Assembly (NCBI RefSeq): GCF_000150275.1
Contig: NW_002060947.1
Span: 7,372,482-7,436,481, forward strand
Length of the DNA stretch: 64,000 bases
Direction: 5' to 3'
Origin: Trichoplax adhaerens
Lineage: Eukaryota; Placozoa; Uniplacotomia; Trichoplacea; Trichoplacidae
The stretch's first letter is position 1; every line of letters begins with the position of its first letter. This document shows positions 17,383 through 29,406 of the stretch, piece by piece. A program made the translations under genes and the position numbers. The notes beneath the pieces are model-generated. The model saw only the letters and a list, made by a program, of their open reading frames with translations. It was not told the DNA's origin and made no database searches.

Positions 17383-20300
17383 CTTCCTTAGCTAAACCCG
17401 TTCAAGTATCAGATATACTGTATCTATTTGATGGTAGCCCAATTCGATAGAGAAAGTATGAATTAATATTTCCCTTGGGATCTGTCCACAGCCACCTGAA
17501 CCCGAGATTAATTTGATACAAAATTTTTAAAGTGTACAAATAACTTCTGGTAGTCCATAAACATTATGAATGTGCTGACTATTTCGATCAACATAACTAG
17601 TCAATCTTGTATGTACAACTACTGTACTTAAATTATCCAATTTTTTTTATTTCCAATTTTGGCGGTAGCACAGTTGATTGAAATCGATTCCAAAATTGAA
17701 ATTGATGAAATAAAATTGGCTTCAATAACAAATAATGCTTTTTTCAATAGCTGAAAATCTATCATTCAATGCGTAGGAATGCAGTTGATGAATTTACTGT
17801 AGAAAAGGAAATGAGCTAGAATGCCTTTATTGTTTCGATTTCGTAGTTACTATCTCGTTCTGTACAAGTTGTAAGTTGCCATGATAATGAAATTTCAGAA
17901 ATTCGAATAAGTACATATGTCTAATGGCTTTAAATAGTCTGAGTTTGGTTCTTCTAAATTAGCATAGATACGCTACTCAGAATGCATGAGAAGTTTTCAC
18001 TTGAAACTATATTTAGAATGAAAGCTACGCGAATTATACATTTTATTCACAATCAAGGCGCTATTTATAGGGTCATTTAATTTTAACTGCCGTTTCTCAG
18101 ATACTAAGCGCAAGTTAATATTAACAAAAATATAGCTTTAGCTAATTGATGGCTTTGCAGCCTAAACTGTTAGTTAACGCTGCTATGCCTACTAGTACAG
18201 AAAAATTTTTAAGCTATTAATTTGTAATTATGTAAATCTTACAAGCAATCCATTACAGTTTCTGCCTGCATTAGTAATGACGATTGACAGCTGACTATCA
18301 CAGATAAGCAAGTCAATTTTAAAGTGAAGTTATATATTCTAATATTTTCCTTCCGAACTCAACCTTTAATCCATATGTCATGATATCAGTGGTTAATATA
18401 AGCTTAGCTGTTATCCTGATATTTTAATTGTTCTAACATCTCTATTTAAGAATATTCTCCTGAATTTTAATACTTTTAATTATTCTCTATCAATTTTGCC
18501 GTTGCCATAAATTTTACATGCATTATTTTTACTTGAATCTGAATACATAAGTGTAATGTATACTATTAGTTTAACGAATAATTTCATATGCTGTTTACAT
18601 TTTATCCACTTAAAGTTCCCATTTTCAACGGAAGTGAAGTTTAAGTGCCCATTTTGATAATACTATACTATATTAATTGTAGCCATAGAGACGCAATATC
18701 ATTTACATGACGCTAAATGTATTTTAATAGAAAGAGAGAGTTTCCAGACAATCCTCGTACCTTTAGCTGGTTGATCAATGTTAAGCGTATTTTGATTATG
18801 GATATGCTGCTATTATATCCCTATAGATAGATGTTTAAATTGAAGTAATAAAAATGAAAGTATTTTTATTACTGTATTTTGTTTCTACCTACTAAAATAC
18901 GTATGTATAGTTTCATCTTACTAGCACATTGTAACAAATTAATTTAGTAAAGGGTCGAATCAAATCGAACTTTGTATCATTTTTATAAAACTTTATAGAA
19001 TGTTAGGTTAAAACTGTTCGATTTGCTGATATTTGTACTGAAAGAGGCAATTATAAATTCTTTTTACATAAGCCAACGCAGTGAATCATCATAACGAGAA
19101 CATCTAGTGAAAGATAGTTTTTGTAGCTTAATTCTGGGTTGATCTGCATATTAACTATGTTAACTTTAATAATGAATTAGTATTAATAAGTTGTATGTGC
19201 TGGATATCAATTTCTGGTAGACAAAGAAAATTTTAACGGCAAGTTCATATTTTATTATCAGCATTATTTTAAAATATTGCTCGTTCCATGAGATAATATT
19301 TCGAAGAGTAAATGAAGAACGCTGCTAAGACATTTATAAATCATAATTATTCTTAGTACTGTTCAATATAATGTTTAAAATAGAAGTTTTCTCATCTATT
19401 AACTAATCGATCTACCGTTCGGTTAGCTTTTACTGCATGAGCCTCATTTCCATGCCTTATTATTATTTTATAATGCCTAGAATTGATCAAGATAATCAAA
19501 ATCGACATGTTATCTTTATTCCCTTATTATTGACCACTTTGGTCTATAAAATAAGCTCAACGATAAAGTATTGGTAAAAGTAGTTCACGATAAATAAACT
19601 ATAAAGATATAATTGTTAGAATATTCCAATTGATTCGATAGAAATTGTATAATTAATCTTTATTTTCCAAGTATCTTACAGTTTATTACAAGCCAAATTG
19701 TTTGCTGAAAAATTATTCTTAACTACATTGAATACAGCCCCATATTAACCCTGTATAAATAATAATTAATGAGCTTACAGAGTAGATTGATTCTATCATA
19801 AATTCTACATGTCTTTCATAGTTTAGTTACAATTTAGAATAGATTGAATCATTGCATTACAGCATCATGTTGTTCACATTATGTATAGAGAATTGTATAG
19901 AAAATTCTTCTCTTTTTTAGTTGATCTGCATGACATCGAGGCTATTCTAAGGCTTGGTAAAATAGCAACTACTTAACCGGGTAACGCTATTATGGTTATT
20001 GTCTTCTTCTTTACATTAAAAGGGAACACCTGCCATAAGTATAATTCACGTGATCGAATTACATAAAATGAAATAGAATTGATCAACAATAAATCTTCAA
20101 TTGCTATTGTCTTAATTACTTTTATAAATGTGGCCAAGAGTTAGAAGAGAAATGGGCTGGTTATACATTCGATTACACAAGATATAAACCACACTATCTC
20201 AATTGGTAATCTATTCAATTTCAAGTTGTCTTTCTTTATAGTTCTGACTTATTCATTTTTTCTTTAATTTCTCTGTCATCAATTTTTTAATTTTTGGATA

Positions 20301-23300
20301 ATAACTCGCAAACTTGCGCATCATTTCGAGGCATAAACGATAATGATTTGATGATTGGCTGAACGATAGATGATGATTGGCTAGCTATGAAATAAATATT
20401 TTTTAATTGCTACTACTGTCGCTGGCAATTAGTATTTTATCGTTCTAGATCGCTTGAACATTTTTATAATCGACTTCCAATTTCATGTTGGCCCAGCGGA
20501 AAATACAATATGTAAGTTAATCGATCGTCATTTCTTTTAGATATGTTCGTAAGTAATAAGGATATTAAGCTAGTTCAAACTTGAACAACTCGTCAAGAAA
20601 TTGCAATAGATATTCTAGTGGTGTTCTTACCGTTAGCTAGCACATGTTATTGCCGCCTACAGATATAAAATTGAAAAAAAATGGCCAAAATACATAACAA
20701 AGCTTCTATTTAGATGACGAAAAAGGCCTTAACCAAAAAAGTAACCATTCATATTCGTATATGATCATTATTGAATTTATATTTTGCAAGTCGTTCTCTT
20801 CATCGCATTACGCTATCCTAACCTGTAAGGCTCTTCCTTAAACCAGTTAGTACGACTTGATAATGAGATAGTACGCTTTTTTAAGTATATCGTGAACGAA
20901 TAATATGGTCACGAATCGTGACAAATTGACCACTAAATTTATAACTTACGGGATTGGTGAATATACTCATATAACGTACTTATAGTGTTAATGATTAAAT
21001 TTATCGCCTCATCATCGAAATTTTTTATGTCTGGATAATTAAACTTTTGAACTCAGATGAGATGATGTAGATTTTTTAAATCGAAATCATTCGATTGATG
21101 ATCACATAAAGAGGTGGAATATAAAGTTTAGGATTTAGACTCATCGTCATTCGTGCTGCTATTTGCAGCAAATATTGTACTGTATGCAATCCAGTTGAGA
21201 ACTTAGTATACCTGCTCATACATTGTTTATTATCCAGGCCATTATCGAAGGAGGAGCAACTACATTTAAAATATAATCGTATGCCTAAAGTTGAAAACTA
21301 CAACCCAGTTGAAATCAGTATTAGAGAGAAATAGTGTCGAAATAAGTTAATTTAATGTTTATTAGGGTTCCATTCTGACTGATTAGTCTCTAATTTGATT
21401 CCCATCAACTTAATATTGTATCCTAGTTTTGTATTACAGTAATTTTTGGTTTAGTTATAGATATTCATTTCATATTATCATCTTATTTCGCCTGGAGCAA
21501 CATAGGACTACACTATGACTGATATAGATGCCATTGATTATATTGTTCTTGTTAGCATAATTAGCTAATATAAAATTCCTATGTACCTTGATCTCGAATT
21601 TGAAATTTTTGTGGAAATAATATATATCAATATAGAGTTACTATAGTTTACAAGGAGTAAAAGAGTGGATGATTAGTGCAATTATTGCTGTCCTGTGTAA
21701 ACTATCTTTCGCATTTCTGCTAAATTCTAGAGTGGAGACAACCATAAATGCATCGCGAATAATCAAAATACTCCGTTCATCTATTAAAAATGCTTTTCCA
21801 TTAATGAGAGGATTAACCGTACAGTAAGTTGAGAGACTGGAATTGCAATGCTTCTGTAGATTTAGCTATTAGTAGGACTTGCAAATGTTGAGAGTTGCTA
21901 TCCTCGATATCTATCATTTTAAACTACTACATTATCTGTTTATTAACTAAGGGATTATGAATCAATAATAATTCATGTTTTAAAGCATTAGAATTCGATG
22001 CTAATGCTCTTCGGTATATTGTTAGTAGACCAAAGAAATCAATTCACTTCATCTATTTCGTTAATTAACTTCGTCTAATCTAGAATTAATAAATTAAATA
22101 AATGGCATTCTCATAATATTTAGTTACGTGACCTAGCTTCTTATTTTTCGGCTTTTCATTACCAAATGGAGATTAAAATATGATGAAATGATCAGTCAGA
22201 ATAATAGTAGAATACATTCATCTGTTAAAAACTGTTACGATGAATCTTTAATGTAGCATTTACTGATGATATATGGGTAACTAATTGTAAGGCTACTTTT
22301 AGAATTTTTTATCAACTTCAAGGGCTGTCAGTAGCTGTCAGTAATTAGTCAACATTCAGTACATGTTATATAGTACTTCGATTTAGGAAGAGTAGACAGA
22401 CATAAATGAATATGAATTGAAATTTACACCTTAATGACATCAATATGTCGAAGACTTATGATTAACCGGGGATATTGATTTTGGATCACTAAGATACTCC
22501 TAGTATGAATAAATTTTGAAAGGTAGACACAGAACTCAATATATTATGACATCATAGCAATATCTACCGTCACGAGGAAAAAATTGAAGTTTATTGTTAT
22601 GACAGTCTCAAAGTATATTACATTTTTACCAATCACCAATAATTTTTAAAGGATATTGTTTTTACATGATTAGAAAATTTTATATACGCTACATGGGATA
22701 ATTTGAAAGCGAAATAGTAGTCCGTACAGTAAGTGGACAAATGAGTTTATATTGCCGACTATGAAAGTATTTCCGCACTTTATGATAGTCTTCTACGAAT
22801 CGAAGGCTAAAACTGCTTAGCGATATTTTTAATAATAATTGATAAACTATGATCATCTTCACCATTACAAGAATCGAAATGAGAAATGGAGAAATTAATT
22901 TTAGCATTAATTCAAGCACTATACAGCACTTTAACGATGTTCGACAGTTTTGAGCATTTGACTGTGTGATTAAAGCTTCTTAACAACAGCCACAAATAAT
23001 AAAGACAACAATTGAGTTTTCTTCTATTGGCACATTTATGAGGTAAAATGACGTAAAGAAAATTAAAAGAATCTAAGAATCTATTATACTTTATATAACG
23101 TTTACCAACATTTGCTTAATATTATACGAGTAAACATTTGAAATGTTTATCTATCATATCTTAATAATAGTTTAGAATGAGCTACCATATAAATTAATTT
23201 AGTAAAGCGTTGACATAAATATAATTAAAATTCTTCCTTAACGTTTATGTTGTATCATTCATTATTATTTAATGTGATTTACCGTATTTTTGGCAAATCA

Positions 23301-23606
23301 CGCCATCACTTGAAATATTTTCATTAACGCAGTTGTACTATTGCGTATATACCAGTATAAATAAAAAATACACAGTCAAACTAATTTTACAATATTTATA
23401 ATTAACGTGCTTGTCCATTTTATTCTAGTGAAAGATTAACAGTTAAAGCTTAAGAGATCAAAAAACATCAACTTCGATGCTAGATTCAAAGGATGAAAAG
23501 AATTCACGCTAAAAGCTAATTTTCAGCCTATGCATTGACAGTACCGGTATTTATTATTATACAAGGCAATTAAGAATAAAAAGAAGACATTTTCTTGCTG
23601 GATAAC
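17383..23606. other. Gene-poor intergenic region (6.2 kb)
   Basis: Very AT-rich, with stops in every frame. I found no exon with recognisable protein. The 76-codon open frame on the minus strand at 22689-22919 is hydrophobic and without motif, and is treated as chance. The right end should hold the promoter and 5' UTR of the dystroglycan-like gene. Confidence 0.4.
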
Positions 23607-26431
23607 ATGAAAGAAAAAGAAAAAATGTACTTGCTTTACATGCTAACTTTAAATATTGTTAGTGGGGTAATTAATGCCTGCCAAACATGTAATCAACCGT
23701 TAGCTAGTTTTAGTCAGGAATATATTCCTTATTCGAGCTTGGACATTGGTCTTTCGAATGATAAAAATATCTCAATAGACTCTCAAGAATCGACATTATT
23801 TGATGAAATTCAATCAAATAACATAAATCTACAATCTGGTTATAATGAATTAGATAATTCTATGAACCTATTTACTGAAGAATTGAAGACTAGCATAGCA
23901 AACAATGTACCATCACAGTTTTCGAATCAATATTCCGGGATTGCATATTCTATGGAAATGTTAGCCAGTAGTCCTCTTAATGAAAATACGTTAGGTAAGC
24001 CATAAATCAGTAACCAAGCTAACCGTTATTAATTATTTAATACGCTTTTGCCACGGATGATGATTTTGTTTCCTGTTACTAATCTTTTGATGGTGCTTAA
24101 TACAAAATTTTATTAGATCCAGCAGAAAGTTCTTTTGTGGATTTATGGTCTACTGAAAATTTTGATGCGAGTTCCGGATTTGAGCTAGTTCATACAATTG
24201 TAACGACACTATTTGATGATCAACAAACTGTAAGTATCGAATCTAAGCATCAAACAGTTACTGCAACACCCACGACAGAATCATTTATTCCTGAATTTAC
24301 GATCAGTGATAAAGATTCTGGTTCAAACCAATTAGAAGTAACTTCGTATCCTTATAATACATGGGATTCCATTGATGTTTATAATACTCTGTACATCACA
24401 TCTGAATTACTATTAGTAAAATCAACAGAACCATCCTCATCCACGCTTAATTCTGAGTATCTCATTTTGGAATCAATGAGCACTGATGATTTAATTATTA
24501 CTAGCACTAGTTCATCCCAGCTTGATGAGATAGACGAATCAGGAATAATAAATTTTAACAGCCATACAACATCTATGGTGATATTTACATATTCAGTAGA
24601 TATATATTCTTATTCTCCATCTCATAAAACGCAAATGCTATCGAATAAAACGGTATCCAAGAACCCGGATAGTTCTTTATTCGAAGTGACATCGATTTCA
24701 AATCAATTTTCAGGTTTCAGCGGCAATTCTATTACTCCGTCAACTTATTTACAAAATACGCTCTCGACACTAGGACTGGCTTCTAGTAGTAGCTACCTAT
24801 CGGCTGTTGAAATTTCTGAGATTTCTTATTTACAATCAAGTCCGCCGGATAGCTCTTTGGAATTACTTGATACTCAAAAAACTGCAATTTATCCTGAATT
24901 CAGTACTTCTAACGAAATGATGAGCTCTTCTAATTATCTATTTACTTCTTGTTTATCGAGATGCGATAGCCTCAGTTACACAACATCAATTTCAAGCTAT
25001 TCCATAAATTCAATCAAAGAGATTTCCTTCCAGCTAGAATCTGCAATAACTAGCAGCTATGAAAGTTCTTGCTATCCATCCTGCACGCTAAGTCAGAGTC
25101 TGCAGCTGGAAGTTACTGAGTCGAGTACATCGACTCTAAATATTAAACCAACTTCACCGTTAGCTAATGTAACATCAACCATTAATGCCATGTATCCCAT
25201 TGTAATACAAAATATAGGAGCATTAAACGCGATAGAAGGAATAGTATTTAATTTTAAATTGCCAAGTAATTCTTTTTATGATGTTACTGATGGCTTTACA
25301 CCCAATCTAAATATTCATATGATACATAGCAACGGTAATAATATCTCTGCTCATTCATGGATACAATTTAATGCAAATAGTCAAGCCCTATATGGCCTAC
25401 CGTTGCAAGCTTCTGTTGGAAGTCATTATTACAATTTCACTATCACAAATACGAAAGGTTTTACACTCCTCTATCCTATTACGATTAATGTAAGAAAGAT
25501 GTATATAAATGCAACTATCAAAGATTATTCTAGATTTATATTAGCTATTGATAAGCCTTTACAGCTATTTGCAAACGTTAGTAAAAGAATTGATTTAATT
25601 TCGAGAATTGCGTCTTATTTTGGTGACTCAAATACAAGTTATATTACAACTTTGTCGCTTACTAATGGTTCGACAATTATAACATGGACTAATGCAACCA
25701 ATCCTCCCAAATTATGCAGCTCTTCTTTATTTGAGAGGTTGACAACGTTGCTTGTCGATGCAAATGGCAAGGCAATCAATAAATTTGTTGTAGCAATGTT
25801 GCCTGAATATCCTATTATATCAGTAGTAAGAGAGTTATCGCAATCATGCAATCAAAATTCTAATTCTTCACCATCTATCTTAACAATTGTTTTAGTTCCA
25901 ACGAGTATATTACTACTAATCATAATTATTATCACTCTAATAATTGTTATGCGTAAAAGATATGGAACCAAAGAGCCTGATTTGGAGTTGCATACATTTT
26001 ACAAGTCTCGTAAGCCAATGGTTATGGTTAAAGAATTAGAACCACCAATGCCTATAGCACTATCGCCTGAAAGCGACGTTAAAGATGCTATTATAATACC
26101 TGAAAAATCTTATGTAAATGAATTCGATAAGAAAGAACCTAGTTTATCGAGTTCTGGCGGTAGCTCTTTGTCGCTTGATAGTTTGGGAACGACATCATTT
26201 TGCCCCAAAGAACACGAGAAAGAGCTAGAATCACTATTTAGTGATGCTAATAGAACTCGAGATATATCATCTCCAGATAGCTACCATTCCTTTTTGCAAC
26301 AAAGTATGTCATTGTCTTGTTCGTTAGATCGAAGTAAAGATTATGATGACGAATTTTGCTTAGATTCTCCGTCGTTGACCTCAGGTTATAGTACTAATAG
26401 AGATGAAGAAATGACTGAATATAATACATAG
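23607..26431 (+). CDS. Dystroglycan-like type I membrane receptor
   Basis: Exons 23607-23994 and 24117-26431, phase 1 junction, 900 residues. The ATG at 23607 precedes a hydrophobic signal sequence (MYLLYMLTLNIVSGV). A long Ser/Thr-rich mucin-like region fills about residues 30-500. Then comes a cadherin-like module ending the alpha subunit (NFKLPSNSFYDVTDG, SWIQFNANSQALYGLP, close to dystroglycan). A SEA-like autoproteolysis domain follows, with SLTNG/STIITWTN at the dystroglycan Gly-Ser cleavage position. A 20-residue Ile/Leu-rich transmembrane helix lies near residues 715-740, followed by MRKRYG. The tail starts dystroglycan-like (HTFYKSRKPMVMVKEL, cf. the family's P-I-I-F-x-x-EL) but is then Ser/Asp-rich and lacks the C-terminal PPxY dystrophin-binding motif. 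In animals dystroglycan links extracellular matrix to dystrophin. The vertebrate N-terminal globular domain is not seen. Confidence 0.88.
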
Positions 26432-26778
26432 TGATGCATTTATTGATGTGCATGACTTTGATTCTAACGTGTATTAACATAAACTTTTACAATACATTCG
26501 AACTTTATGCTATATTATTATCACAACGAATTTGAAATTTATTCATAAATCGATCACTATTATTATTGAAAACTTAGCTGCTGATGTAGTTGTCATATTA
26601 ACCTACTGTACAAGAGCGATAAGGCGTTTTGACATAGCATTTTCTGCAAGAGTTTATTTATTTTGTAATCTTTTAAAAATAGAAAAAAAGTTGCTATCTT
26701 TGCAAAGGGAGCAATAAGCCTACAACAATAATATCATTCAAATAAATTTACAAGAATTACTATAATTGATTTGTCATG

Positions 26779-28495
26779 TTATGGTGGTATTCGATCGAAA
26801 GGGTCTAGATCAGCAAAGCATGAATCAAATACTGTATCAACAGCATTTCTAGCTTCATTTTCGTCAACATCCATCACACATAAAATAGATTTTACAGCTC
26901 GATCTTTGACACATTTCTAAAATAGAAAATATTCAAGATTGGGTATATTATTGACTAAGGCACGCTTAATAGCCAACATGCAGTTATGATGCATAGTTTG
27001 CACAGTTTACTTTTATGTAAGCTGGAATGATCAAAGTGTAATAGATTACCTGCTGATGTTGTTTCAAGCCAAAGTTAAAACGAGCTAAATTTTCTTTCCA
27101 AAAGAAACAATCACCGCTAAGATTTGCGGCTCTAATCTACGGGAGACAGTAAATACAACATAAACATGAGAATAGAAATAAGCATTTCATGCTTACTTGG
27201 CCTTTAATCCAACATTTCTAGATTTTAACTATACTTTACACATGTAGGTGCTAGTCCAGATACAGTATGAAATTGAAGGCACACAAAACGTCATGATCAT
27301 AGTACAGGTCAGACAGACTATTAACTATACATACCAATACAGCATAATTTTAGCAACAGATTCTAACCTCAGAGCAAGCAAGATGATGAATATTTAGCCA
27401 GTCGACATGGGCTCTACAGTGATCATACGCATGGATTAACTCATGCGTAAGTACGTCTTTCATACATCCCGGCGAATATATAGTATTCTCGCATAAGACT
27501 ATCTAAAATATTAGCCAGCAAAAGAAAAATGGAAATGCAAGTATCTAACTGGCTCTTCAATAAAATTATCGTTAAATTCAATGAATTTGAGTAGAGCCCT
27601 ATCTTAACTTAAAATGAAGCTCAATCTAGTTACTATTCTTCATTCTAGAATAGAGTGGAATCATTTACAGAATAGACTACAGATAAAATAAACTACTGTT
27701 TCTACAACAAGCTAGAATTTATCATTGCTATCGAAATAGAATTTAGCTAAATATATCGAAATTGGGACTAGCAAGATAAAATTAGTTGTAGTATCATTAT
27801 GTGATATGATATTACCTGTGAAGCTCGGCTATCGAATCCGCCAAGAACTTTGCCTGAACAAGGCTCACACACTAGTTGTTTTTCAATATTAACTTCACTA
27901 ACAACAGACAGTAAGACATAAAGTATAAACATAGTGATTGATAAAGTTAACATTACAAAGTTGTGACCTATTTCTATTACTATAGCGTTAACTATAATAG
28001 TGTACCGGTGGAAACTTTATTAGGATAAAACTGAATTTCTCACGATGCAACATCACTCGTTGGTGATAAATTATTACATATTAGAGAATAGTATCTTTTG
28101 CATAGTAGCAATAGATCCAAAGGTTACGAAGATACTACAGTTTCTAGATGTACTTTACTGTCATTACTGCTAGAGGATCCTTGGCTGTAAATGATTACTG
28201 CTATTGGTGATGATTTTGCTTCAATGCTATTCTAGTTATGCTATCTTTAACTTAACATTCATCTTGTCCTTAGCATCATACTATGACATGTAAGCTAAGG
28301 TTTAACGGAAATATAACTTCAATGTAGTCATGCCGTACTGTAAGCTAGGATCATTTACAGTCAGGTAAATCATTCCAATAGGAAATTATTTTTAGCAATT
28401 GCCATTAATACGGTATTCTATGCGTGTAGTTTAGTTCTTGTCGACTTACCATCCAAGCTTCTTCATTGATTCTAGCATGAATTTAACATAGGGCG
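26779..28495 (-). CDS. ATP23: ATP23 / XRCC6BP1 metalloprotease (first exon not found)
   Basis: Zinc metalloprotease of the M76 family; in yeast and probably animals it acts in the mitochondrial intermembrane space on F1Fo-ATPase assembly. Exons found: 28495-28450, 27897-27816, 27502-27368, 27136-27050, 26916-26779 (TAA). Phases agree and all sites are GT-AG. Seen: [30 protein letters not shown], the zinc motif [33 protein letters not shown], and [12 protein letters not shown]. The protein ends with DPFDRIPP, about 20 residues short of the human protein. The first exon (initiator Met and about 50 residues before PYVKF) must lie right of 28500; I could not place it. An upstream hydrophobic open frame reading into the 27897 exon is rejected because a good pyrimidine-rich acceptor (TGTCTGTTGTTAG) and the correct phase place the border at 27897. 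It is convergent with the dystroglycan-like gene, 350 bp away. Confidence 0.9.
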
Positions 28496-28578
28496 CTAAA
28501 AAAAAAATAATTCAAAAAATAAATTGTAAATCGCTATTCGAATGTGGTACTGTAGTAAGTTACTATTGATTGAAGTGG

Positions 28579-29050
28579 ATCGCTACTGAGCTCTAGTATG
28601 TACTGGATTTCCATAGCAGTAACGACTTTCATACTTGACAAGTAGCGAGATGTACGAGTATCAAGTACCGAGCTACAGCGCATCTACTGAATTTGTATAA
28701 TACCAATGCTTTTTATACTTGGCAGGTTGCAAGATGGCGAAAGTTAATCACTAGTTTTGATATCACGATGATCTCTACTGAGCACTAATCGTTCCTACGC
28801 ATTACTAATGCCAGACTTTTGTCGTTTACTGTATCAACTTGACAAGTAGCGAGATGTACGAGTATCAAGTTAATTGCTACCGAGCTACAGCGTATCTACT
28901 GAATTTGTATAACACCAATGCTTTTTATACTTGGCAGGTAGGGAAATGGCGAAAGTTAATCGCTAGTTTTGATATCGCGATGATCGCTACTGAGCTCCAG
29001 TCGTTCCTACGCATTGCTATTGCAAGACTTTTGTCGCCTATTGCATCAAT
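28579..29050. repeat. Tandem repeat, ~2.3 copies of ~200 bp
   Basis: Units begin near 28579, 28771 and 28982 with gat(c/c)tctactgagc or gatcgctactgagc. The first two share long runs such as cttgacaagtagcgagatgt, gagctacagcg, and accaatgctttttatacttgg. The third is cut short near 29050. The block lies upstream of the known ATP23 exons and may be in its first intron or its upstream region. Confidence 0.8.
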
Positions 29051-29304
29051 ACTATTTGCTACTAGATAACGTCATACTACACTTAAAATACTCCAGCTTC
29101 GATCTATCTTATTCTACCCATTCATCATGGCAGACACTACAAAATTGCATGGATTTCTTCTATGTTGACATGTCGACAGCTCGTCCATCAACGTATCTTG
29201 CATGCAAGCCTATTAGCCTATTCCATCATGATTACGTGGGATGCAAAAGGGACATTTCTCAACACCTTATGCAAGTTATGCTATACAGATGGCTTCAAGA
29301 GTAA

Positions 29305-29406
29305 TTTAGATCATAAGAAACTGTACTATACTTTAGTCTATTCTAAGTGTAAAGCTTTAGATCATAAGAAACTGTACTATACTTTAGTCTTTTATAAGTG
29401 TAAAGC
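29305..29406. repeat. 51-bp tandem duplication
   Basis: Ttagatcataagaaactgta and the following bases to gtgtaaagc occur twice, 51 bp apart, with very few differences. 51 is a multiple of three, so the 95-codon open frame on + (29162-29446) simply repeats 17 residues (LDHKKLYYTLV...). The low divergence suggests a recent event. I do not call the frame a gene. Confidence 0.8.

Noticed and set aside
27897-27953. [19 protein letters not shown] as an ATP23 signal or membrane sequence
   Set aside because: It is the pyrimidine-rich tract of a splice acceptor; the exon starts at 27897 in phase with the upstream PYVKF exon.
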